DNA of 49,651 bases from Planctomycetota bacterium (GTDB lineage: Bacteria; Planctomycetota; Planctomycetia; Pirellulales; Pirellulaceae): positions 1-49,651 of the forward strand of contig VGZA01000044.1 of assembly GCA_016872775.1 (NCBI GenBank), read 5' to 3'. Of this stretch, positions 1 through 6,398 are shown piece by piece. Both the position numbers and the translations under genes were made by a program. The first letter of the stretch is position 1, and each line of letters opens with the position of its first letter. The notes beneath the pieces are model-generated. The model did not search any database. It was not told where the DNA came from and saw nothing but the letters and a program-made list of their open reading frames with translations.

Positions 1-108
1 GCGGCAGGCCGTGAAAGACCAGGCGACTTCGATCGCCAGACTCTCGCGGGTGAACTCGTCAATGACGACGAGCATTCGCAGCTTGCGACCCTTCTCGGTG
101 CGGGCGTG
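1..108 (-). mobile_element. IS3-type transposase (OrfB, rve core) fragment
   Basis: Read on the minus strand, this stretch encodes a continuous piece beginning HARTEKGRKLRML and containing VIDEFTRESLAIEV. That is the conserved strand around the catalytic core of IS3-family OrfB (rve integrase) transposases. The frame is open to the left edge of the window, so the C-terminal part may continue outside. The N-terminal part is missing: upstream of about base 108 the homology stops and the sequence becomes the end of a tyrosine recombinase on the other strand. Family assignment rests on the motif alone. It is a broken copy here and cannot be active as seen. Confidence 0.7.
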
Positions 109-279
109 CGTCCCAAGGTCGCCCAGGTCCTCGCGCGACACAGCGACATTCGGTTGACCTTGGGTGTCTACGCTCACGCCGACTTAGGCGACCGAACGGC
201 CGCGATCGCGGCGCTGCCAGCACCGCCAGAAGCCCCGCCAAAGCGGAAACCATGGCTTGAGCGGCTGCGTGATTCGTAA
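91..279 (+). pseudogene. Tyrosine recombinase/integrase, C-terminal fragment
   Basis: Plus-strand frame ending in TAA at 277-279. It reads as the last 63 codons of a phage-type integrase: GAGVRPKVAQVLARHSDIR, then LTLGVYAHAD, then a proline-rich tail. This matches the end of the catalytic domain, where the ARHS segment carries the late His and the Tyr of GVYAH would be the nucleophile. The upstream catalytic Arg, Lys and HxxR box are absent, because the sequence to the left belongs to the IS3 fragment on the opposite strand. It is therefore a remnant. Its presence suggests past site-specific integration in this region. Confidence 0.75.
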
Positions 280-383
280 TAGCAGGCGACCCTCACTGCC
301 GGCACCGCCGAAAACCAACCGCCGCGATCGCGGCGATGCCGGGTCTGCCCGTATTCAACGAAATTCGATCTCAACATCCGTCT

Positions 384-1322
384 CTAGAAATCGGTTGGCG
401 CATCCGATCGGTCCCGAGTCGCGATGTTTCGCCAGACTTCCAACGAGATTGTGTTCTCAACAAATCGAACGCTTCCATCGACAAACGTCAAATTCACACC
501 ATTTGGATGGTAGCTGCGTGCTGTCGAAAGCGCCTTGTTGTGCCTGCCGTTGCCGCAGTCCCAGGTTTTCACGTTGGGTACGTAGTAATGGTTATACAGC
601 GTGTTACCGTAGTGACCATCGATCCACTTTCCACCCCGGCGCCCGGACCAGGTTCCAGCTCCGGCGTCGCACGCTGCCGGCGTCGGATCGTTTCCACCAG
701 GGACCTCGAGTACCTCACGACGCGGATCAGATGGTTTTGGCCCACTCGATATCTGATCGTTGCCCAAAATGCTCTCGCTGAACGCAGCCGTATTCGATGT
801 CCCATCCAGAACATCTTTGAAGGCCAAGTACGTTTGAGCGAACATTCCGTCACCGGAAGCGAGTAGACCAAACGAAATTGTACCCGTCCCGTTATTGGCC
901 ACATAATTTGATCCGAATTCCGCCAAGCTTGGAATCTTGCCCTGCATTGGATCGGATGGGCAGATGAATGTTTTGACCTGAGTTCGCGCCGCTGCCGTGT
1001 TTGTGGGGCTCGTCGGCGGCGTAGTGTAATCGCACAGGTCGTGCAACCGTCCCTGTTCGATGTAGGGCAGTAACCGAGCAAGCGCCGAATGAACCAGCGG
1101 GTACGGATTGCGAGATGGCGGAAACATCTGATTGGACGATTCGTAGTTGTGCAGCGCCAAACAGATTTGCTTGAGATTGTTTGTGCATTGAATGCGGCGC
1201 GCCGCCTCGCGGGCTGCCTGTACGGCCGGAAGCAAGAGTGCGACGAGAATACCGATGATTGCGATCACGACAAGCAGCTCAACAAGAGTGAAGCCGCGTC
1301 GACATTTGAATGAGCCGTTCAT
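384..1322 (-). CDS. DUF1559 domain protein with type IV prepilin-like N-terminus
   Basis: About 312 residues. The N-terminus carries a prepilin signal: RRG followed by [20 protein letters not shown], with likely cleavage between Gly10 and Phe11 and then a hydrophobic helix. After it comes the family signature [20 protein letters not shown]. The C-terminus has the usual [17 protein letters not shown] block. These proteins occur in dozens of copies in planctomycetes and are thought to be exported pseudopilin-like surface proteins of unknown role. A more distal in-frame start at 1412 exists, but ATG at 1322 is preferred because GGAG lies about 10 nt upstream and it places the prepilin motif at the N-terminus. 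It is the last gene before the integrase remnant, and nothing is seen between 280 and 383. Confidence 0.9.
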   Translation of the reverse strand: MNGSFKCRRGFTLVELLVVIAIIGILVALLLPAVQAAREAARRIQCTNNLKQICLALHNYESSNQMFPPSRNPYPLVHSALARLLPYIEQGRLHDLCDYTTPPTSPTNTAAARTQVKTFICPSDPMQGKIPSLAEFGSNYVANNGTGTISFGLLASGDGMFAQTYLAFKDVLDGTSNTAAFSESILGNDQISSGPKPSDPRREVLEVPGGNDPTPAACDAGAGTWSGRRGGKWIDGHYGNTLYNHYYVPNVKTWDCGNGRHNKALSTARSYHPNGVNLTFVDGSVRFVENTISLEVWRNIATRDRSDAPTDF

Positions 1323-1458
1323 AAAGCGAAGTCTCCATAACCAGTCGTCTTGGAAGATGCGCGATAGGTGGAATTGCACCGGCATTCGCTCGGTGCAAAT
1401 CCATTCCTTCAAGAAAGGACCGCTATGCGCAGAAAAAAACGGTGCGCAGATGGTTCGG

Positions 1459-1980
1459 TCAAGCGACTGCTTTTGGAGGTGGGCTCGCTGGACAGATTGA
1501 GCGACTCTTCAAAATCTGATCGTCCAGTCTGATCGTGTCTATCGATAGAGTTTCGATGCTAAGATCAATGATGGCCGGAGGAGACGACACCGCTCCTAAT
1601 GAAACCCATAACATGGTTATGCCGGGGCAGGTGTTTTCTGAAATGGATGTTGATGTTGTGCGGCTATTTGATTTGGAAGTAGTGGCTACCTGCGTTTGCG
1701 GCGAGTTTTTTGATTTTTTCGAACAGCAAGACGATCCCTTCTTAGGAGCATCGGTTGATTTGCCAACGTTGGCGTTTGGCTTGCGACAGCAGCACTGCCC
1801 GGAATTGCGCAGGGCCGGTGTGCAGCGACAGGCATGATCGCTGCCATCATGGCGCGCTATTGCACCGGAAATTGCAGGCAACGGATAACCGATAGTGCCG
1901 ACGAGATACGCGATCAATGCCGCGACCGCTGTAACGGTTCGCGCACGACTGCGGCGAATTGGAAAATTGACAGCCGGCAT
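1459..1980 (-). CDS. Small secreted or anchored Cys-rich protein, possible metal handling
   Basis: 173 residues with no family I can name. A basic N-terminus is followed by a hydrophobic stretch (about residues 16-40) that could be a signal peptide or anchor. Two cysteine clusters follow: CRC at 51-53 with CCC at 63-65, and CC at 85-86 inside a Lys/Ser-rich linker. The rest is Ser/Thr-rich low complexity. Clustered cysteines plus export would suit a thiol-based metal sink or sensor, but that is inference. Neighbours are a DUF1559 protein downstream and a His-containing surface protein upstream; arsC and an aquaporin lie about 3 kb away. A perfect 21-bp palindrome sits 12 bp before the ATG, so expression may be controlled there. 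Confidence 0.65.
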   Translation of the reverse strand: MPAVNFPIRRSRARTVTAVAALIAYLVGTIGYPLPAISGAIARHDGSDHACRCTPALRNSGQCCCRKPNANVGKSTDAPKKGSSCCSKKSKNSPQTQVATTSKSNSRTTSTSISENTCPGITMLWVSLGAVSSPPAIIDLSIETLSIDTIRLDDQILKSRSICPASPPPKAVA

Positions 1981-1992
1981 ACCCAGGAATCC

Positions 1993-2013
1993 CGCAATTG
2001 AATATCAATTGCG
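1993..2013. promoter_or_regulatory. Perfect palindrome upstream of the Cys-rich gene (candidate operator or RNA hairpin)
   Basis: CGCAATTGA, spacer ATA (plus strand), then TCAATTGCG: two perfect 9-bp arms separated by 3 bp. It ends 12 bp before the ATG at 1980 of the minus-strand Cys-rich gene, overlapping the expected ribosome-binding region. It could be a dimeric repressor site (ArsR/SmtB- or MerR-like metal regulators use such sites) or an RNA hairpin hiding the start. No regulator gene is present in the window's left region. Confidence 0.5.
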
Positions 2014-2059
2014 ATCATCCTAGCCGATGCATTTTGCCGCGTCGATGATGCATGCGAAA

Positions 2060-2437
2060 TTAGCGTTGGGGCAACGCAAAAAACGACGTGTAAGAGTACT
2101 CGTCAAAGTCGAAATGGCGGCGAGACTTACTTTGCCGACGTTGCAATATCACGCCAGCGACAATGGCCCCGATTGCCGGCGCAAAGCAGCACAGTTTCCA
2201 CGATGAACTACCCGACTCTGAATTGAACACGGTATCAACGGCCAACGACAAAGTAGATGCGTCCGTTGCCGGCTGAGTCTCGTCACTAATGGCATTCGCT
2301 GATTCGGTCGGGCCCTGGCTGGCAACTAAGTGACCGATCACGATATCGGTCAGGTTTCGTGACGATGAATTCGCCGTTGGACTGGATCGCGTTGAATTCG
2401 CGATCGATTCGTCGGACCGGACCCGGTCCTTTTGCAT
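2060..2437 (-). pseudogene. C-terminal part of the split LEPR-XLL protein (transmembrane anchor)
   Basis: 125 residues if started at the ATG at 2437. It lies in exactly the same frame as the gene ending at 2444, separated only by TGA and two codons. It is Ser/Thr-rich and then has one hydrophobic helix (around CFAPAIGAIVAGVIL) followed by a basic stretch QRRQSKSRR, a classic stop-transfer anchor. It has no signal peptide and no clear ribosome-binding site of its own. The simplest reading is that it was, or still is by readthrough, the membrane anchor of the upstream LEPR-XLL protein. A coupled separate gene is the alternative. Confidence 0.55.
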
Positions 2438-2443
2438 GGCCGC

Positions 2444-3367
2444 TCACTGGCAGCCCGGTTTGAGCGGAACAATCTCCCTGACCAAAACGTTGCCATTGTC
2501 GAGTCGCGGCTCGAATGTCGTGCTCTGGACGAAACATGCTTTCACTTTTGGCGACCCGATGTCGCTCACACCCATGTCCACGCGATTGGTCCGCTTTGAA
2601 CCCACGTCCGCCATCTCAAGCTGCGTTGTATGGTGTACGCTCGGTACGGTCGTAACCGTGGTCGTTGTCGACTCGTGTGAATGTGATGTCATCGCCGAAG
2701 CACTTGCCCCGGCGGCGCCCAGCATCGATTGGTGATCATGGTCACTGGCCGAAATCGTCGTCGCATTCAATAGGCTTGTGGAACTCCCGGTGAAATTTAA
2801 CGCTGTGGCCGCAGAACCGATGGCATTGTTGGTCGCACTCGATGATACGATTGAATTCGCCGAATCGGATTCACCATCGGCAACTCGCAAGCACTCGACT
2901 CCCGAGCAATAGCGATTGTTGAACGACATGGGCTGGCCACTTGTCAGCAAAGTATCCTGCGCTGGGCCAAGCTGGATTCCATAGACAGTATCGTTCCCGT
3001 CTCCGCCGTCGATATCCACTAGGACTGGCAGTTGTGGATCAATGTATATCTGGTCGTCGCCACCTTGCGCGAATATTCGAACGGCGGACCAGTCGTGGAC
3101 GGACCATGAACCAATCACCTCTTGGTTGCGGATCGCGATCAAGGCGTCGGACTGCGGCTCGAACTTGAGTTCAATGCGGTCGGCGCTATCCGAACCAACG
3201 ATGGTCAGCTCTGCGTTTGGAACAACATCGTGGTGGAGATGGGCAAGCGCGAGCGCCAGCCTCGATTCAAGTCGTTCGAGATTCAAACGACGCTGTCGAC
3301 GGTTCGACGATTGACGACTGCGTGGAATCAAAGAGAAAATTCTTCCAGCCCCTATTATCTTCGGCAT
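2444..3367 (-). CDS. LEPR-XLL surface protein with hemolysin-type repeats, N-terminal part
   Basis: 307 residues. The N-terminus has the planctomycete LEPR-XLL export motif as LERLESRLALALAH after a basic region. Around residues 50-140 are short repeats of the hemolysin/Ca-binding kind (GGDDQIYID, IDGGDGNDTVYG). The C-terminal half is Ser/Thr/His-rich, with clusters such as LAHLHHD, SDHDHQ, SHSHE and SVHH. It is likely exported and displayed on the surface. It stops at TGA (2446-2444), but the same frame reopens immediately into a Ser-rich stretch with a C-terminal membrane helix, so the native protein was probably about 435 residues. It is divergent from the DUF4198 gene across a 147-bp gap (3368-3514). 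Confidence 0.7.
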   Translation of the reverse strand: MPKIIGAGRIFSLIPRSRQSSNRRQRRLNLERLESRLALALAHLHHDVVPNAELTIVGSDSADRIELKFEPQSDALIAIRNQEVIGSWSVHDWSAVRIFAQGGDDQIYIDPQLPVLVDIDGGDGNDTVYGIQLGPAQDTLLTSGQPMSFNNRYCSGVECLRVADGESDSANSIVSSSATNNAIGSAATALNFTGSSTSLLNATTISASDHDHQSMLGAAGASASAMTSHSHESTTTTVTTVPSVHHTTQLEMADVGSKRTNRVDMGVSDIGSPKVKACFVQSTTFEPRLDNGNVLVREIVPLKPGCQ

Positions 3368-3514
3368 TTTTCGGCCGTCAAGAAAAGGGCAGTCTACGTC
3401 AATGTCATAATCTCTTGCTTTTGGGGGGACGCCAAGTGCTGCGGAAACTGCTGGTCGCTATACTGTCGGCATCGTTATCAAAAACAGCTGCCGTTTCTCA
3501 GGTTAGGAAATCAA

Positions 3515-4303
3515 ATGCCGTCGCGAATTCTAGTCGTTTTAATGCTAATCGCAGGGCCGGCCATAGCGCACGATACGTGGGTTGAGACGAATACGAACGT
3601 TGTGCGGACGGGCGATGCGGTGCATGTCGATCTTAAGCTGGGCAACCATGGCAATGAACACCGCGATTTCAAGCTTGCAGGCAAGGTCGATTTGAATGCC
3701 AGCACGCTTTGCGTCATCGGACCTGATGGCAAGAATCTGGATATCAAGCCGTCGCTTCTCGATGTTGGGTACGCTCCGAAGGAGGGATACTTCACCGCCA
3801 AGTTTTCCACTGCCAAACCGGGGATGTACCTGGTCGGACATACTCTGGATCAAGTCGTGTCTTATGCTCCAGTCCGATCATTAAAAAGCGCCAAGGCCTT
3901 CTTTGTTGCCAGTGACAGTCTTGATCGAATCGGACGTGACAATCCTGGGTTCGAGAAGCCCCTTGGCCACGCGCTTGAACTTGTTCCCGTTTCGAATCCT
4001 GTGACGCCCATGGGTCCGGGTCAGGCCTTCAAGGTTCAACTTCTATTCGAGGGCAAACCGCTGAGTGGCACCAAAATCTCGTTCGTGCCACGCGGAACAG
4101 AACTTTCTCAGGATTTTGATTCCGAATACGAACGGATGACGGATGCAGAAGGGATGGTCTCATACACTCCGACGACTGGCAATGTGTATTTGATTGTCGC
4201 TCATCATCAATTGCCGCGATCGGGTGCGAAGTTCGAAAGCACGAAATACTCGGCGACCATAATTTTGTTCGTGCCCGAAATCTGCTCGTGCTGCGCAGAA
4301 TAA
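3515..4303 (+). CDS. DUF4198 secreted protein
   Basis: 262 residues. It begins MPSRILVVLMLIAGPAIA followed by HDTWVETNTNVVRTGD, a signal peptide ending just before the HD(T/F)W motif typical of DUF4198 (NikK-like periplasmic) proteins. It has Ig-like beta-rich segments, with FEGKPLSGTKISFVPRGTE in the second half. It ends in a Cys pair (CSCCAE), which is unusual for the family and suggests metal or thiol contact. ATG at 3515 is preferred over any start further upstream because AGGA lies 6 nt before it and it gives the signal peptide. DUF4198 members often neighbour metal transport genes. Here the neighbours are a Cys-rich protein and arsC/aquaporin. Confidence 0.8.
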   Translation: MPSRILVVLMLIAGPAIAHDTWVETNTNVVRTGDAVHVDLKLGNHGNEHRDFKLAGKVDLNASTLCVIGPDGKNLDIKPSLLDVGYAPKEGYFTAKFSTAKPGMYLVGHTLDQVVSYAPVRSLKSAKAFFVASDSLDRIGRDNPGFEKPLGHALELVPVSNPVTPMGPGQAFKVQLLFEGKPLSGTKISFVPRGTELSQDFDSEYERMTDAEGMVSYTPTTGNVYLIVAHHQLPRSGAKFESTKYSATIILFVPEICSCCAE

Positions 4304-4312
4304 TCTCGTGAC

Positions 4313-4330
4313 GGTGAGGCTTGACTCACC
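4313..4330. terminator. Hairpin between convergent DUF4198 and arsC genes
   Basis: GGTGAG, loop GCTTGA, CTCACC: a 6-bp perfect stem lying between the DUF4198 stop and overlapping the arsC stop codon. There is only a weak U-tract on either side, so it is a possible bidirectional terminator rather than a textbook one. Confidence 0.35.
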
Positions 4331-4790
4331 GGAGTTTCTGCTCAGTGGGATGGTCCCCAAGCTGTGCTGCCGGCCCCGAGATGCCATCTTCAAGTTCGCT
4401 GGGATTGAGCGCTTCAATAAGTTGCTTGACTTTGATTTCGACTAGATCGCGCACGGCACGGAATTGGTCCGGTGTCATCTCCCTCGGATCGGGAATCTGC
4501 CAATCGATTCTCGTTTTGGCCCGCACCAACGGGCACTCATCGCCACATCCCATCGTCACGGCGACATCCACTTCACTCCCATTGAAGTCTTCCAAGCCCT
4601 TCGATCTATGCATTGTCAGGTCATAGCCTACTTCTTTCATGGCTTCGATGGCCCTCGGGTTCACACGTCCCGATGGTCGTGAACCAGCACTATGTGCTTC
4701 GATATTCCCGGTGCCGTGTATTCGCACGAACGCTTCGGCCATCTGACTTCGGTTCGAGTTCTCAACGCAGACGAAAAGAATCTTTTTCAC
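4326..4790 (-). CDS. arsC: Arsenate reductase ArsC, low-molecular-weight phosphatase (thioredoxin-coupled) type
   Basis: 154 residues from GTG at 4790. It reduces arsenate to arsenite in the cytoplasm. The active-site P-loop is CVENSNRS (Cys8-X5-Arg14). The two further redox cysteines of this class are in TMGCGDECP (Cys82, Cys86), and the Asp of IPDPREM (about 101) fits the general acid. The start is set by the GTGA overlap with the aquaporin stop codon (4789-4787) with AGGTG just upstream; earlier in-frame starts would extend into the aquaporin gene and add residues not typical of the family. Coupling to a membrane channel implies reduction followed by arsenite release. No arsR or arsB is seen nearby. 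Confidence 0.9.
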   Translation of the reverse strand: MKKILFVCVENSNRSQMAEAFVRIHGTGNIEAHSAGSRPSGRVNPRAIEAMKEVGYDLTMHRSKGLEDFNGSEVDVAVTMGCGDECPLVRAKTRIDWQIPDPREMTPDQFRAVRDLVEIKVKQLIEALNPSELEDGISGPAAQLGDHPTEQKLR

Positions 4791-5482
4791 GAGCACACCT
4801 CTTCCGGCTGCTCGCAGCGGCAACAGCCGGGCTGCTGCACGCATCGACAAACGAACACGCTAAGGCAGGCCCCAAGTATCGGTGCGGCCAGGTAGACCCA
4901 CAGATGATCGAATCGCATCGAAACGAGTGCAGGAGCAAAGGATCGGGCTGGGTTCATTGAAGCCCCACTGATCGGCCCAGCGAACAGAGCCTCCAGTGCA
5001 ATCACGGCGCCCACTGCAACGCCCGCAAGAACGCCTTTCTCCTTCGATCCAGATGACACGCTGAGGATCACGAACATCAGGATCAGCGTCAGGATGAATT
5101 CCAACACGAACGATTGGAACGAATCGCCAGCGGGAAACGTTGCTCCGAGAGTCGTGTGAGTCGGAAACATCAGCCGGAGCACCAAGCTCGCTAGTAACGC
5201 TCCAATTGTCTGACTCAACATAAAGGGGCCAACCCACCGTCTATCCAACCGGCGGGCCATAAAGAAACCGAGCGTAACCGCCGGATTCAAATGACAACCC
5301 GATACGTCGCCAAGAGCGTAAATCATCGCGAGGACGACCAACCCAAACGTCAAGGCAACGCCCACATGCGAAACCGCGCCACTGGTGACATCGTTGATGA
5401 CGATCGCCCCGGTTCCGGCGAATACGAGTGCGCATGTCCCAAAGCACTCTGCCGCCAACTTCTTCATGTCCTGTTTCACCAT
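4787..5482 (-). CDS. Aquaporin/aquaglyceroporin (MIP family) with Cys-rich C-terminal tail, likely arsenite channel
   Basis: 231 residues, six hydrophobic segments and both NPA boxes: HLNPAVT (66-68) and SMNPARS (177-179, with the selectivity-filter Arg180). Overlap of its stop codon with arsC suggests it passes arsenite out after reduction, as described for AqpS-type channels in some ars operons. The last 20 residues are cytoplasmic and contain six cysteines (212, 214, 220, 221, 223, 230), which is not normal for the family. A start at the internal ATG 5467 (Met6), which has AGGA just upstream, is possible. It is first gene of the two-gene unit. Water or glycerol transport remains possible. 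Confidence 0.85.
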   Translation of the reverse strand: MVKQDMKKLAAECFGTCALVFAGTGAIVINDVTSGAVSHVGVALTFGLVVLAMIYALGDVSGCHLNPAVTLGFFMARRLDRRWVGPFMLSQTIGALLASLVLRLMFPTHTTLGATFPAGDSFQSFVLEFILTLILMFVILSVSSGSKEKGVLAGVAVGAVIALEALFAGPISGASMNPARSFAPALVSMRFDHLWVYLAAPILGACLSVFVCRCVQQPGCCRCEQPEEVCS

Positions 5483-5795
5483 ACGCTGTCCAGGTCGGGC
5501 TTTGAATCGCCAGATTTGTTTGCAATATCATAGCGTCCTTTACAAACGGAGCTCGTCGCGATTACGAATCGAGGTGCTCTCAGTGGTGCTCTAGAACCCC
5601 GATGTGCCTCCAGAGGTCCCATCAAGCTCGCCGGGATTTGCAACGAGGCCGCTTAATTTGCAGTGAAGGGTTGGAACGCCCTTCGGATATCGGGACCGAC
5701 GCTAGTCGCGACACGGGCTAGAGTTGAGGCCGCAAACGGAGACGCCGTGAGTGGTTCGGCCTAACGCCGATTAGACTGCTTGGTGCAATAAAAAA
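5483..5795. other. Intergenic gap between aquaporin and tRNA-Arg
   Basis: 313 bp. I see no gene, no clear protein remnant and no convincing promoter for the aquaporin-arsC unit. A short A-run (5790-5795) abuts the tRNA 3' end and, on the transcribed strand, gives a T-run that could serve as its terminator. I did not find a second copy of the tRNA 3' end here or further left in the window. Confidence 0.5.
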
Positions 5796-5869
5796 TATCC
5801 CCAAGAGGATTCGAACCTCTAACCTTCGGCTTCGGAGGCCGACGCTCTATCCAGTTGAGCTATGGGGAC
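5796..5869 (-). tRNA. tRNA-Arg (anticodon CCG)
   Basis: 74-nt cloverleaf on the minus strand. The acceptor stem GTCCCCA pairs with TGGGGAT (first pair G-U). The D arm begins AGCTCAACTGGATAGAGC. The anticodon stem TCGGC/GCCGA holds loop CTCCGAA with anticodon CCG. The T arm contains GAGGTTCGAATCCTC. CCA is not encoded; the sequence runs into TTTTTT after the discriminator A. It reads CGG codons. It sits exactly at the change from lower-GC accessory DNA (left) to high-GC chromosome (right), a common integration setting. Confidence 0.93.
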
Positions 5870-5961
5870 GAAGTTGGACAATTTGCTGCGTGCAGAACCG
5901 TGGAAATTGCACGAGCGGCCAGGTCCGGTCGATTCCCAATCGAGCTGCAAACGACGGGGGC

Positions 5962-5990
5962 ATTCTACACGATTGCTCGACGCTGCGAAA
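5962..5990 (-). promoter_or_regulatory. Candidate promoter for tRNA-Arg
   Basis: On the minus strand, TTTCGC (5990-5985), a 17-bp spacer, then TAGAAT (5967-5962), followed about 90 bp later by the tRNA. The -10 element matches the sigma70 consensus at 5 of 6 positions; the -35 is weak. Confidence 0.35.
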
Positions 5991-6020
5991 TTCCCCGATT
6001 CGGCAAACGGGCCCGCCGCG

Positions 6021-6398
6021 TCACGAAAGTCGCTGCATGCCAACGTAACGACTTGCCAATCGGAACCCCCGGACAATCGGATTACTGTCGCGGCAACCGA
6101 TCACGATCATCGGCCCGCTCGCCTGCGGCGGCAGATCCCCGCCATGGACTTCGACCTGAGCACCGGTAAAACGGGCTACGCGCTGCGACAAACGCGCGCC
6201 AGCCGCGAGATTCTCGCCGGGTGCGTGGATGCTGGCGACAGGCTGGCCGCGCTCCACCAGGATCAGTTCGTCGGCCCCGGACGCGAACCGCCCCACTGCC
6301 AGAAGCAGGCAGCAGGTGGCTATCCGTGGAATCCGAGATCGTGGACGGTCAATCATGGGAAGATTCTCCATCGTTCGACGGAGGAGGAACACGATCAA
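6021..6398 (-). pseudogene. Truncated secreted glycosidase-like protein (N-terminal domain only)
   Basis: 125 residues. Its ATG at 6398 overlaps the TGA of the upstream gene by 4 bp, so the start is real and was translationally coupled. It has a signal-peptide-like segment (IATCCLLLAVGRFASGA), then an N-terminal module (ELILVERGQPVASIHAPGEN and later [13 protein letters not shown]). The module resembles that of alpha-glucuronidase/DUF4838-type hydrolases and the start of the preceding gene. The catalytic domain that should follow is missing. The frame stops at 6021, about 150 bp before the tRNA, and no continuation was found in the other two minus frames. It is probably cut by a rearrangement at the tRNA. 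Confidence 0.65.

Noticed and set aside
2060-3367. TGA at 2446-2444 as a selenocysteine codon
   Set aside because: No family member with Sec here is known to me and no SECIS-like hairpin was found just downstream; readthrough or mutation is simpler.
4787-4850. ArsC start at ATG 4850
   Set aside because: It would overlap the aquaporin by about 60 bp and adds 20 residues not typical of the family; the GTGA overlap start is better.
1-5795. attR/attL copy of the tRNA 3' end on the left side
   Set aside because: I looked for a second copy of the GAGGTTCGAATCCTC region and found none in the window; it may lie outside.
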